This document shows, one piece after another, positions 7,419 through 15,658 of a stretch of DNA of 22,889 bases. Source of the stretch: Coemansia sp. RSA 922 (lineage: Eukaryota; Kickxellomycota; Kickxellomycetes; Kickxellales; Kickxellaceae); contig JANBQS010000281.1 in NCBI GenBank assembly GCA_027577415.1, forward strand, positions 1-22,889. Direction: 5' to 3'. The notes under the pieces are model-generated. The model had not been told where the DNA came from. It ran no database searches and was given only the letters and a program-made list of their open reading frames with translations. Each line of letters starts with the position of its first letter. Positions within the stretch are counted from its first letter, which is position 1. The position numbers and the translations under genes were made by a program.

Positions 7419-10346
7419 TTACTGCTGCGCACATTTGGACGCTTTTGCCTCGACGGGCGCCGGAGCTGGAGCAGTTGGCACTGACGCAGCGGGTGCTGAT
7501 AATGGTGCTGAAGCGACTGAATCAGAAGAGGTTGGAGCTGGAACTGGTGCAGTTACTGGCGCTGAAGCGCTGGTGCTAGCTACTGCACCAGACGCAGCTT
7601 TAGGCTCAGAATTAGACACAGGCTTGGGCAGTGAACCAAAGTAGAGATAACTAGTTCCACTTAGGACAACAGAAGATGTGTTAGGAGCATTAGATTCAAA
7701 CACCCAAGTATCTGTTGCCTGATTTGCAGCAGTCTCGCCAAACCTATATGTAGGGGCGGGTGTCGGCTGTGGCACAAAGTACAAGGGTTCACTGAACGAA
7801 TAAACCAGTTTTGGAGTAATTGACCCGAAAAGAGGTGCAACGGCAGGGTTGACAGAGGGTGCGCTAGGAGCCGAGAACGCTGGAGTGCCAAACACTGAGA
7901 ACGGGTAAGTTGTGACTGGAACTGCAATGGCTGAAGCGGCGGACGCTGAGGTAGCTGAAGTGACAGCAGAAGTTGAGGCATCTGACTGGATAGTCTTGGC
8001 AGCGTCGAGAGCTTTTCCAGCTGCCTTGGCGAGTTCCTTCATAAAAACCTTTGGCTCTGGTTTACTGACAGCAGATGTGGCAACTGTAGTAGTTGTCGAG
8101 CTTGAAGCGACAGCACTATCAGGCCTGACAGCTGGAATAGCAGTAACAGTAGAAACTGCAGTGCCGGTTTCGGTAGGAGCTGCAGAGATCGTAGCAGTCG
8201 GAGCTGGTGCTGGAACTGCGGGAGGCGTGGTTGTTTCTGTAACTGCAGGAGCTGGCGTTGTAGCTGGAACTACGGAAGCTGACGTCGCTGTAGCCGCGAC
8301 TTCAGGAGCCGAAACTGCGGAAGCCGGCGTCGTCGTTGTGGATGGATCAGTCGGGGCTGTAGTTGGAACTGTGGGAGCTGAGGCTGTGGCCGAAGCCACG
8401 GGAGCCGATATAGTTGTAGCTGCAATCGCAGTGGCAGTGACACCTCGAGTCGCAGGTGGGAATAGGTGAGCACACGACGCAAGCGAAATCGGCCTAACAT
8501 CCCCGCCAGCGACATGGACGGGTTTCACAGACTCCGGATACGCCGCAGCAATGGCCTTCTTGGACAAAAACGTCTTTACCAAATCCCTCCTCACAACTCT
8601 TCCGAACCCGTTTTCCACAAGCTTGCCGCCTACAAAGATTCCATCCGGACAGAACAGGAACCTGCGAACCTTGTCCAAGAATGTCCTCAGCTCTTTGCCA
8701 ATATCAGCAATTCCAAAGTAGTTCAGGTACAGATCCGGATCAGCCACACACCCAGTCTTGACCAACGCCATGGCAGAGACACTCAGATCTTCAAACGCGC
8801 TGGGAGTTCCAACCGGACTGCGATTCGAGTGATACAGGGCGTGTAGGATAACATAGAATATCGACTCGAAACCGTCGACTAGACTGCTGGTACCGTCGTG
8901 CCAAAGCGACCGAATGCTGGCATAAATCGCAGTCTGCACAACTGGGTCATCCCGGGGCCACCGCAAGGGCTGTAAGTCGCTTGCACTCAAACTGTATTTC
9001 TCCCTGAGCCCCTTTTCTAAAAGCGCCGGCACCTTTGCTGTCGCCAGTTGCGCATGCGTCCAGTCGAATATAAAAGCATGCCCATTGCGGACCGCAATAT
9101 GCTCAGCCGAAACATCGCAGTGAATGACATCCGCACTATAAGCAATAGCGAGACACGACGCCAATTGCTTGAATACACCCTCTGCAGAGTCGCATCGGAT
9201 AGTATTGCCGACATTGCCATTCTCTGTCTTAAAGTACTCCAGTAGCGGCACTCCACAGTCCTCTATCCACAAGTACTCTAGACGATATCCAAAGACGTCG
9301 TTAGCAATAATCGAGCTCTCGAATACATTGGGCACAGCATTACAGTGGTTGCTCAACAGCCAGTCATATACAGCGGCTTCTGGCAGACGGTAAGTCGGGC
9401 TCCACACGAGTTTGAGCATGGCCGGCCAACCGCGATACTGCGACTTGAAGAGATACGACTGGAAATCGAACAGCGACGCTGGCAATAGAATACGCTGCTG
9501 GAAATCCACCACCGAACCATCGCCTTTACCTACAGCTACAGTAGCCCCATGGAACTTTGAGAACCTTATTCCAGCAGCCGGAACCGACACATCGACAATA
9601 TGCCCAAAACGGTCAGAGGGCAGAGTCATAAAGAACCACAGATACCGCAACGTATCCCCAACATCGCTAATATCGTCCGTAGACGGGTCGCTCGAAGTAT
9701 GAAAGAGGCGACCAATAGTAGCACAGTAATAGCCGCCACGAGCAAACAGAACCAGCGAGACCATGGGACCATGCAGGTAAAGGAAGGGGACGAATAGCCG
9801 GGTCGGTTGAGCCTCCCAAACACTCGTTGCCAAATCTGCCATCTTGCCCAGCACATCCGGCGAAGTGGCGTCCAAGTTGGGTTCTAACTGGGCCTCAAGA
9901 AGCGCATGGACCGAGTGGAACTCGCTACCAAGGTACATTGGATAGTAAAATACTCCATCTGGTGTTACTGGTACGCCACCCGCCCGCATTGTACGTTGGT
10001 CGGAAAAGCGGTGCTCGCTGATGGGCTCTGCTACAGGGTACACAGCCTTGCAAGCATGTCCGATGTAGTCCCAGATATCGCGGAACGCTCTTGCCATACT
10101 GGCGGATGTGGCCTCTACGGCTTGGCCACTATCCACACGAGACTGCAGTTGGCCGTTTACTAGCGCTGAAGCAAGCTGCGCAACTGGGAACAGCATGCCG
10201 GAAGTGGATGCCATGTACTTGCCAAAAGCCTCACTCAGATGCAACGCCCTTAACAGCTCGCTTAGACTTAGGTAGTGGCCACGGCCTAGTAGACTCTGAG
10301 CCAGCTCTGCGCGACAAGCACTCTGGTCCTTGGGGCAATGTGTCAT
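7419..10346 (-). CDS. FunK1-type fungal protein kinase-like protein with long Ala/Thr/Pro tail, 975 aa
   Basis: The middle of the protein fits the fungal FunK1 kinase-like family. K312 in MLKLVWSP with a following E fits the ATP-anchoring Lys and helix-C Glu, HCDVSAEHI (409-417) is the catalytic loop, IFDWTHA with D428 replaces DFG, and VDGFESIFYVILHAL is the typical FunK1 helix. The catalytic-loop Asn expected in HxDxSxxNI is His (H416), so activity is uncertain. Residues 1-300 form an N-terminal region usual for the family. From about residue 625 the chain is low-complexity, rich in Ala, Thr, Pro, Ser and Val, and within it FG dipeptides occur as VFGTP, LFGSI, RFGET and YFGSL. The function of FunK1 proteins is poorly known. 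The ATG at 10346 follows a pyrimidine-rich leader (10385-10460). No intron is needed. Confidence 0.85.
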   Translation of the reverse strand: MTHCPKDQSACRAELAQSLLGRGHYLSLSELLRALHLSEAFGKYMASTSGMLFPVAQLASALVNGQLQSRVDSGQAVEATSASMARAFRDIWDYIGHACKAVYPVAEPISEHRFSDQRTMRAGGVPVTPDGVFYYPMYLGSEFHSVHALLEAQLEPNLDATSPDVLGKMADLATSVWEAQPTRLFVPFLYLHGPMVSLVLFARGGYYCATIGRLFHTSSDPSTDDISDVGDTLRYLWFFMTLPSDRFGHIVDVSVPAAGIRFSKFHGATVAVGKGDGSVVDFQQRILLPASLFDFQSYLFKSQYRGWPAMLKLVWSPTYRLPEAAVYDWLLSNHCNAVPNVFESSIIANDVFGYRLEYLWIEDCGVPLLEYFKTENGNVGNTIRCDSAEGVFKQLASCLAIAYSADVIHCDVSAEHIAVRNGHAFIFDWTHAQLATAKVPALLEKGLREKYSLSASDLQPLRWPRDDPVVQTAIYASIRSLWHDGTSSLVDGFESIFYVILHALYHSNRSPVGTPSAFEDLSVSAMALVKTGCVADPDLYLNYFGIADIGKELRTFLDKVRRFLFCPDGIFVGGKLVENGFGRVVRRDLVKTFLSKKAIAAAYPESVKPVHVAGGDVRPISLASCAHLFPPATRGVTATAIAATTISAPVASATASAPTVPTTAPTDPSTTTTPASAVSAPEVAATATSASVVPATTPAPAVTETTTPPAVPAPAPTATISAAPTETGTAVSTVTAIPAVRPDSAVASSSTTTTVATSAVSKPEPKVFMKELAKAAGKALDAAKTIQSDASTSAVTSATSASAASAIAVPVTTYPFSVFGTPAFSAPSAPSVNPAVAPLFGSITPKLVYSFSEPLYFVPQPTPAPTYRFGETAANQATDTWVFESNAPNTSSVVLSGTSYLYFGSLPKPVSNSEPKAASGAVASTSASAPVTAPVPAPTSSDSVASAPLSAPAASVPTAPAPAPVEAKASKCAQQ

Positions 10347-10947
10347 ATCTGAAATCGTCTGGTATATAGTTATCCACTAATGACAAAAAAGAATGAGAAA
10401 AAAGAATGATCAAACAATATTGAAAAAAAATGAAGAAAAGAGAGAAGAGGTGTCAACCTTTGATACTCAATTGTTTATTCTTCTCTCTTGTCCTTCCACC
10501 TCTTCACATGATTATATGCCTTTCCTGACCCTGCAGAAAAATATTTCCAACACTTTTTTTCCTGGTGCAACCTTTTAAGCTCAATATATCGATTAGAATA
10601 ATTCACTTTCTTGCCACAGTGGGAGGATTAACTACTGCTGCCTGTGATAGTTGTTTGGATCCTATCAATAAAGATACCTTCCATGTGCTTTGTTGCCAGT
10701 CATGCTTTCTATCATAATGTCTATCATGAGCGCGTATCTCTGGAAAAAGAGAGGAACGACGGGAGAAAGATGTTAGAGTGCTATAAAAGGACATGTGTTT
10801 GCTGCTGTTGTTGTATTATTTCTCATGTCTTACCATCTTTTCCTGTTATTTTATATTTCGTGTACTTGTACATTGGACTGAATTTGCCAAGTATCTGGGA
10901 TCCTTTTTGGCCTGTGTGTGGTTGTTGTTTTTGGATGTATGTATATA
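10347..10947. other. Intergenic region with an orphan promoter, left of the transposon
   Basis: The left end is the pyrimidine-rich (on -) leader of the kinase gene. A + strand TATA box lies at 10782-10789, 160 bp before the transposon end, with no intact gene behind it: a gene start there would lie inside or beyond the transposon. A 135-codon frame (10644-11051) runs across the TATA box into the inverted repeat and looks fortuitous. AATAAA occurs near 10667. Confidence 0.5.
10782..10789 (+). promoter_or_regulatory. TATA box (TATAAAAG) without an evident gene
   Basis: Sequence AGAGTGC-TATAAAAG-GACA, preceded by a purine-rich stretch (GAGGAACGACGGGAGAAAGA). It resembles the core of the small-protein promoter at 2930. 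The transposon begins 160 bp downstream. Confidence 0.45.
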
Positions 10948-11071
10948 CAGTGACCAGCAAAATTGGACCAATGTTTTTCAATGTCGACTTCCATCTTGAG
11001 TATCTTTTTCCACACTCTTTCTATCACTTTGTGACAAGTATTTTTAGATAGCCACAGATTGGTGCTACTAC
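10948..11071 (+). repeat. Left terminal inverted repeat of the Tc1-like element
   Basis: The outer 50 bases match the reverse complement of the right end with only a few differences (shared AATTGGACCAATGT, TTCAAT, TCGACTT, CATCTT). Similarity with small gaps continues to the shared GCCACAG and GTGCTAC near 11051-11068. Confidence 0.9.
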
Positions 11072-11273
11072 AAATAAATTATATCTATTTATCCAGGTTA
11101 TTACTGGCTATGATGCTATTATTTAGGTACATTTTTTTGTGTAACTTCAACTTTTATCAGAGTATGAAAAATTCTTTAGGATTATTTTCTTGGCGGTCTT
11201 ACTTTTGATTCACTTCTTTTGACAATATTTATTTTTCTTACTATTGACACTAAATACTGACATTTTTTCCACA

Positions 11274-12238
11274 ATGAAACCGCTCTCCAAAGGTGTCCAA
11301 GAGTGTATTCTCTCACTCCCCGAACATGGATTGAGTAGTCACAGAGTTGCCAAGACAGTTGGTTTTAGCAAGTCAGCAGTTGCTAGTCTTTGCAATGCTA
11401 TGCGCCCAAATATTTCCCACTTGAGGGCTGGTCGTCCTATGCTTCTTTCACAGCGTAACAAGGCCTATCTCACTCGCCTGTTTACATCAGGAAAACTAAA
11501 CACGGCTACACAGGCGACCAAGGATCTGCGTGATGAAGTTGGCAAGACAGTATCTGTAGACGCCGTGCGCCGGGCTCTCAGGAGCCAAAGAATAAAGCTA
11601 GCTAATAAAAAGAAGAAACGGCCAGTACTCTCGAGGAAAAATATGAGGGCTCGCCTGAATTTTGCCAAAGCACACATCGACTGGAAAGTAGAGGACTGGG
11701 CGTGTGTTACTTGGTCTGATGAGATAAAGATTAACCGCTACAACTCAGATGGGCTACAGTGGTGCTGGCCGCAAAAGGGTGGCAGCTTGGAGCCACGGCT
11801 AATCACAAGTATGGTAAAACAAGGTGGCGGGTCAATCATGATCTGGGGATGCATGACCTGGTAGCATGGTTTGGGTCAAAGATACGATGGTTAAGGAGAC
11901 GTATGTTGGCATACTGGAAGACTATCACATTCCTATGATTCCCTGTCTGCGCTTCAAGGATTTCGACTTTATTTTTTCAACAAGACAATGATCCTAAGCA
12001 TACGTCCAAACTGGCTAAGCAGTGGACAGAAGACCATGACGTTCATGTGCTCGAGTGGCCCTCACAGCCCCCAAACCTAAATCCAATTGAGCATCTCTGG
12101 ACTTAGCTGAAACGTCGGCTTCAAGAGTACAAGGATCAGCCCAAGAACATTGATGAACTGTGGCAGCGGATACAGGAAGTTTGGCACACGTTTGGGCCAA
12201 ATGCATGCCAACGGCTTATAGCTAGTATACCCAAATGA
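11274..12238 (+). pseudogene. Tc1-type transposase (DD34E), broken
   Basis: From the ATG at 11274 the frame gives 196 residues: a bipartite helix-turn-helix DNA-binding region with a GRP hinge (AGRPMLL), a basic stretch (NKKKKRP) and the first catalytic Asp in TWSDE. It ends at a TAG at 11862, just after the GGGSIMIWGCMTW block. The rest survives in other frames. A frame change follows near 11870-11885. An extra T in the six-T run at 11972-11977 separates DFIF from [10 protein letters not shown], which carries the second Asp. A TAG at 12104 falls in the HLW..LKRRL block after the catalytic Glu of NPIEH. Exactly 34 residues separate that Asp and Glu. With two nonsense codons and two frameshifts it is inactive. 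Confidence 0.92.
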
Positions 12239-12390
12239 GTTCGTGCTTTTTGGAAGGCCGAGGGAGGATCAACAAACTATTGATGATTTTTGGTAGAAAT
12301 ATTTAAAAACTAAGTTTTTTTTCAAGATATCTCATATAAATACGTATAAAACATGATAGAGTAAACAGTGTATTACCCCAATTTTAGGTC

Positions 12391-12512
12391 TCGTAGCACT
12401 GCCCTGTGGCTGTCTAAAAAAAAATTGGTCGCAGAGCGATAGGAAGGGTGTGAGGGAAGATAAAGATGTAAGTCGATATTGAATAACATTGGTCCAATTT
12501 TTCTGGCCACTG
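12391..12512 (-). repeat. Right terminal inverted repeat of the Tc1-like element
   Basis: Reverse complement of the left repeat: GTAGCAC and CTGTGGC at the inner end, ACATTGGTCCAATT and the terminal CACTG at the outer end. The two arms differ by scattered substitutions and small indels, which shows the insertion is not recent. Confidence 0.9.
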
Positions 12513-12537
12513 TATATATTTGAAAAAAAGAGAATGT

Positions 12538-15477
12538 CTATTGCCTCTTCTTGGAAGGAATAGACAGAGGATCGATAATTTTACCAGCCTTGACCAAAAC
12601 ACGAGGCTTAATGCCCTTCGAGTGCGACTTTGCAGTATTCCACTCCTTGCCCAGTGGCGCCTGCAGAGTCTCCTCGTACTGCTTCGAAGTATAAAAGGGG
12701 AATGGCAAGTTCGACGCATAATACTTGTTCGACGACTTGGCCTGCTTCTGGTTAATAATAACCTCGCCCATCTTGGAATCCATCCGATTCTGCTTCAAAA
12801 CGCCCGATCCCTCAGGTGCCTTACGGATGATCCTCTTCGAAGTAGGAGCCACGCCAGTTCCGCCCCAGCTACCCCAGCCCGGTAAAGTGACGTCCAGGTC
12901 CTTGGGCGCATCATCGTCCATAGCAGCTTCTTTCTCCGCAGCAAACTCCGCCTCAACAATATTGTCCTCGGCAAACGCCTGCTCAACCAGCTCGCGCTGT
13001 GAAAACGCATTAGGATTCACAACAGCACTACGACCCTTGTGCTCCAAACGAATATCGTCGTCGGATCCAGCATCATCGTCGCTGTGGTCAGCCGCAGGCT
13101 TGTCGAGGCTCAGCGTTTTGTTGACATCGAGTAGCACGCTCTCCTCGGCACCGCCGGTATTGCCAGTGGCCCCGCCCTTGCGCTTAGAGCGCAGCCTGGC
13201 GCTCAGCTTATCCAGCTTTGTGCTGTCCTTAGACAACTCGTTGAGCTTACCGCCACGCTGACCAGCATGCGCAGACACGTCTTCAGAGACCCAGGGGTTC
13301 AGCGCCGCAGGCTCCGCGTTCTTGCCACCACGACCCTTCTTCTCAATAGATGAAGAGTCGACTGAAATGGGCTCAGCCAGGCGCACACGATGGCCACCGC
13401 CAGATGCCACCTGTCCCACCTGTCCAGCCTCATTAAGACGAACGCGCTTAGCAGGCTCATCGCCATCCTCATCGGTCTGCTTTTGCTTTTTGGCACCCGC
13501 AGCGCCAAACGACATGCGACCAAGAGCCTTAGCCTCGACCTTCGCCTTCTTCGCCGCTGTTGGCCGCTTAAGCGAAATAGCCACGCCGTCGTCATCAACA
13601 TCAGCCTCAAGGGACTCGAACTCGTCGTGGATCATCTGCGCGTCGCGCTGAGCAGCCTCCTGCTTCCGCTGCATAGCGTTCTGCATAAACTTCATACCAA
13701 ACAAAGTCTTATGCGGCGTATCATCAGCGGTCTCGGGCTCCATCTCAGCGGCGATCTTTTGCAAGGCGCGGCTCTTCACAGCAGCAAATGACATGTCGGC
13801 GTCAGAATCCGACTCGCCCTCACTGTCCTTGCCAGCCTCGTAGTCGGACAGTTCCTCGCCAGACCCGATATCATAGACCTTGCGCTTGAGCGAATCGTGC
13901 TGCTCCAGCTGGTCACGCAGCGCCTGTTGAGTATCCTCGTCGCCATGGCTACGCTTAGACATCTCTCTTGCCCACTTGCTAGTATTCTTGTGGCGCAAAG
14001 ACATGCGCTCCTCAGCACGGCTCCTAGCCATCTTCTCCACAAGCATGGCGTGCATCTCGGGGTCGTCCTCCTTCAACCGCTCCATAGCCTTTTCCTGCGC
14101 GCGATCCTTGTCCTTTTTCAAAATCCGCCGATACGCCTTGCTTTTAATCTTGGCCATACGCTTAGCTTTACGCTCACTGCGGAACATCAACTCGCGCATC
14201 ATGCGCAGCTCCCTCTGCCGCAGTCGTATTTCCTCGGGGCTCAAGGACTTTAGCTCCAATTCCTCGTACTGCCTTTGCTGCTCGTCAGTCATACCGCTCT
14301 CTTGCAGGACGCTCTGAATCTGAGCCTCCAGATCGGTTTTGGCTCCCAGGTTACTAACCAACGAGGCAGTCGTCAAAGTGGCGCGGTCCGGCTGGTTCAT
14401 GGGGAACGACAGGTGCTCGGCTGCCCGGTTACTGTCAACAGTAGGCTGCCACTCAGCAACAGACTTTTTGGTCTTTTCGTACGCCACCTGACGGTCCATC
14501 TGGTCCTGCAGACGCTTGGCGAGGGGAGCAGCAACGACGCCAGCTCCAGCCTTCTTCGCTGCCTTATCCAGCTTGGTCACTTGGTTCTTGAGATCCCGGA
14601 TCTGCCGCAACCCCTGGTGCTCACCGCCCTCAGCCTCGTCAACGTGCCCGCCAAGAGACCCGAGCAAATCGTTGATCCCCAAAGATACTCCTTTAGTGAC
14701 CAACCCAGAGCCAATAGCGTTCTCGTCCTCGGCGTACCCGCCTCCAGTCTCAGTGACAAACCGACGACGTGGCGCGCGTGCGCTGATCGACGTGACAAAC
14801 CCGTCAAGCTTGGACAAACGCTCAGCGTCCTCCTCTTCATCGTCGTCGTCGCTGGCAGCAGATCCGTCAGAATCAGAGTCCATACCGGCAAATGCCTGGT
14901 CGTCGCTCTCATCCTCCTCCTCTTCAACAGCCAGATCATCGAATCCAAGCGCAGAAGGACTAAGCAGTGTCGCAGCCTTAGACAACTCATCAGCCTCGTC
15001 CTCGGATCCGCTAGCGTCAAGCATCTCTGACAAATCAACCAGATCATCTTCCTCCTCCTCTTCTTCTTCCTCCTCATCGCTATCATCACTGGCATCCTTC
15101 GTGTTAGATGCACCCGAAGGCCGCTTATAACTAGCAAACCGTTCTTCGTCGCTATCATTAAACGCATCGTCACTATCGATTTCCTCATCATCTTCGCTAT
15201 CTATGTTATCGAGCTCGTAGTTACGTACATCTACACGCTCTACGTGACGACGCCGACGTTTGCCAAAGTCTTCATGATCCTCAGCTTCAAATACATCGTA
15301 GTTGGTGTCGTCTTCATCGACTTTTGGTGCTGCTTTGGGCCGTTCAGTAAACCCGCCCTTGCCAGTAGGTCTATTGTGGCTGCCACCGCCACGAGAGCTA
15401 GAACCGCGACCACGGCTACTGCTCCCACCACGACGAGGCGCTGTCATCTTGGTCGATGTTTTACGAAGACCGCCCAT
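12538..15477 (-). CDS. UTP14: UTP14, U3 snoRNA-associated SSU processome protein, 979 aa
   Basis: A nucleolar component of the small-subunit processome needed for 18S rRNA maturation; in yeast Utp14 binds and activates the helicase Dhr1. Visible parts are an RG-rich basic N-terminus (RRGGSSSRGRGSSSRGG), the family block VRNYELDNIDSEDDEEIDSD, several acidic runs (one of nine Glu), a basic helical centre (about residues 430-500, MRELMFRSERKAKRMAKIKSK), the LPGWGSWGGTG motif near residue 865, and the conserved end NLPFPFYTSKQYE, GKEWNTA, KPRVLVKAGKIIDPL. The ATG at 15477 is chosen because the frame further upstream opens only from a TTG and encodes an unrelated hydrophobic leader. Length fits the family (about 770-990). 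No intron. A dead Tc1 element lies 25 bp past the stop. Confidence 0.96.
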   Translation of the reverse strand: MGGLRKTSTKMTAPRRGGSSSRGRGSSSRGGGSHNRPTGKGGFTERPKAAPKVDEDDTNYDVFEAEDHEDFGKRRRRHVERVDVRNYELDNIDSEDDEEIDSDDAFNDSDEERFASYKRPSGASNTKDASDDSDEEEEEEEEEDDLVDLSEMLDASGSEDEADELSKAATLLSPSALGFDDLAVEEEEDESDDQAFAGMDSDSDGSAASDDDDEEEDAERLSKLDGFVTSISARAPRRRFVTETGGGYAEDENAIGSGLVTKGVSLGINDLLGSLGGHVDEAEGGEHQGLRQIRDLKNQVTKLDKAAKKAGAGVVAAPLAKRLQDQMDRQVAYEKTKKSVAEWQPTVDSNRAAEHLSFPMNQPDRATLTTASLVSNLGAKTDLEAQIQSVLQESGMTDEQQRQYEELELKSLSPEEIRLRQRELRMMRELMFRSERKAKRMAKIKSKAYRRILKKDKDRAQEKAMERLKEDDPEMHAMLVEKMARSRAEERMSLRHKNTSKWAREMSKRSHGDEDTQQALRDQLEQHDSLKRKVYDIGSGEELSDYEAGKDSEGESDSDADMSFAAVKSRALQKIAAEMEPETADDTPHKTLFGMKFMQNAMQRKQEAAQRDAQMIHDEFESLEADVDDDGVAISLKRPTAAKKAKVEAKALGRMSFGAAGAKKQKQTDEDGDEPAKRVRLNEAGQVGQVASGGGHRVRLAEPISVDSSSIEKKGRGGKNAEPAALNPWVSEDVSAHAGQRGGKLNELSKDSTKLDKLSARLRSKRKGGATGNTGGAEESVLLDVNKTLSLDKPAADHSDDDAGSDDDIRLEHKGRSAVVNPNAFSQRELVEQAFAEDNIVEAEFAAEKEAAMDDDAPKDLDVTLPGWGSWGGTGVAPTSKRIIRKAPEGSGVLKQNRMDSKMGEVIINQKQAKSSNKYYASNLPFPFYTSKQYEETLQAPLGKEWNTAKSHSKGIKPRVLVKAGKIIDPLSIPSKKRQ

Positions 15478-15658
15478 GACTTTATATGACAATAGAAGAA
15501 GAAAAAAAAGTGTATGAAAATATGTGACTACCAAATTAGCAAGAACAAAAACCAAGCAAAAAAAAAAAGAATCAACCCCCTTTAATATTTTTTTTTTTCC
15601 ATGCTCAACTTTTTTTTTTGTTTAAACGCGATCAGCGCTTAGGTGATCAAATTAAAAT

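Larger units (their letters stand above)
10948..12512 (+). mobile_element. Tc1/mariner DNA transposon, degenerate
   Basis: Begins CAGTGACCAG and ends CTGGCCACTG, with imperfect inverted repeats of about 120 bp, flanked on both sides by TA (10946-10947 and 12513-12514), the Tc1/mariner target-site duplication. Total 1565 bp, a normal size for the group. It encodes one transposase-like frame with several disabling changes, so it cannot move by itself. Its right end lies 25 bp from the stop codon of UTP14, which faces it from the - strand, so the UTP14 3' untranslated region now enters the transposon. Confidence 0.95.

Noticed and set aside
7912..8469. 185-codon + frame rich in Val, Ala, Gly and Glu
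   Set aside because: Mirror of the low-complexity Ala/Thr/Pro tail of the FunK1-like gene; no independent signal.
10644..11051. 135-codon Cys-rich + frame
   Set aside because: Runs through a TATA box and into the transposon inverted repeat; chance opening.
11244..11273. Upstream TTG start for the transposase
   Set aside because: The ATG at 11274 begins exactly at the typical N-terminus; alternative starts are rare in nuclear genes.
14275..15130. 251- and 204-codon + frames across UTP14
   Set aside because: Ser/Leu-rich antisense shadows of the acidic, Lys-rich UTP14 frame.
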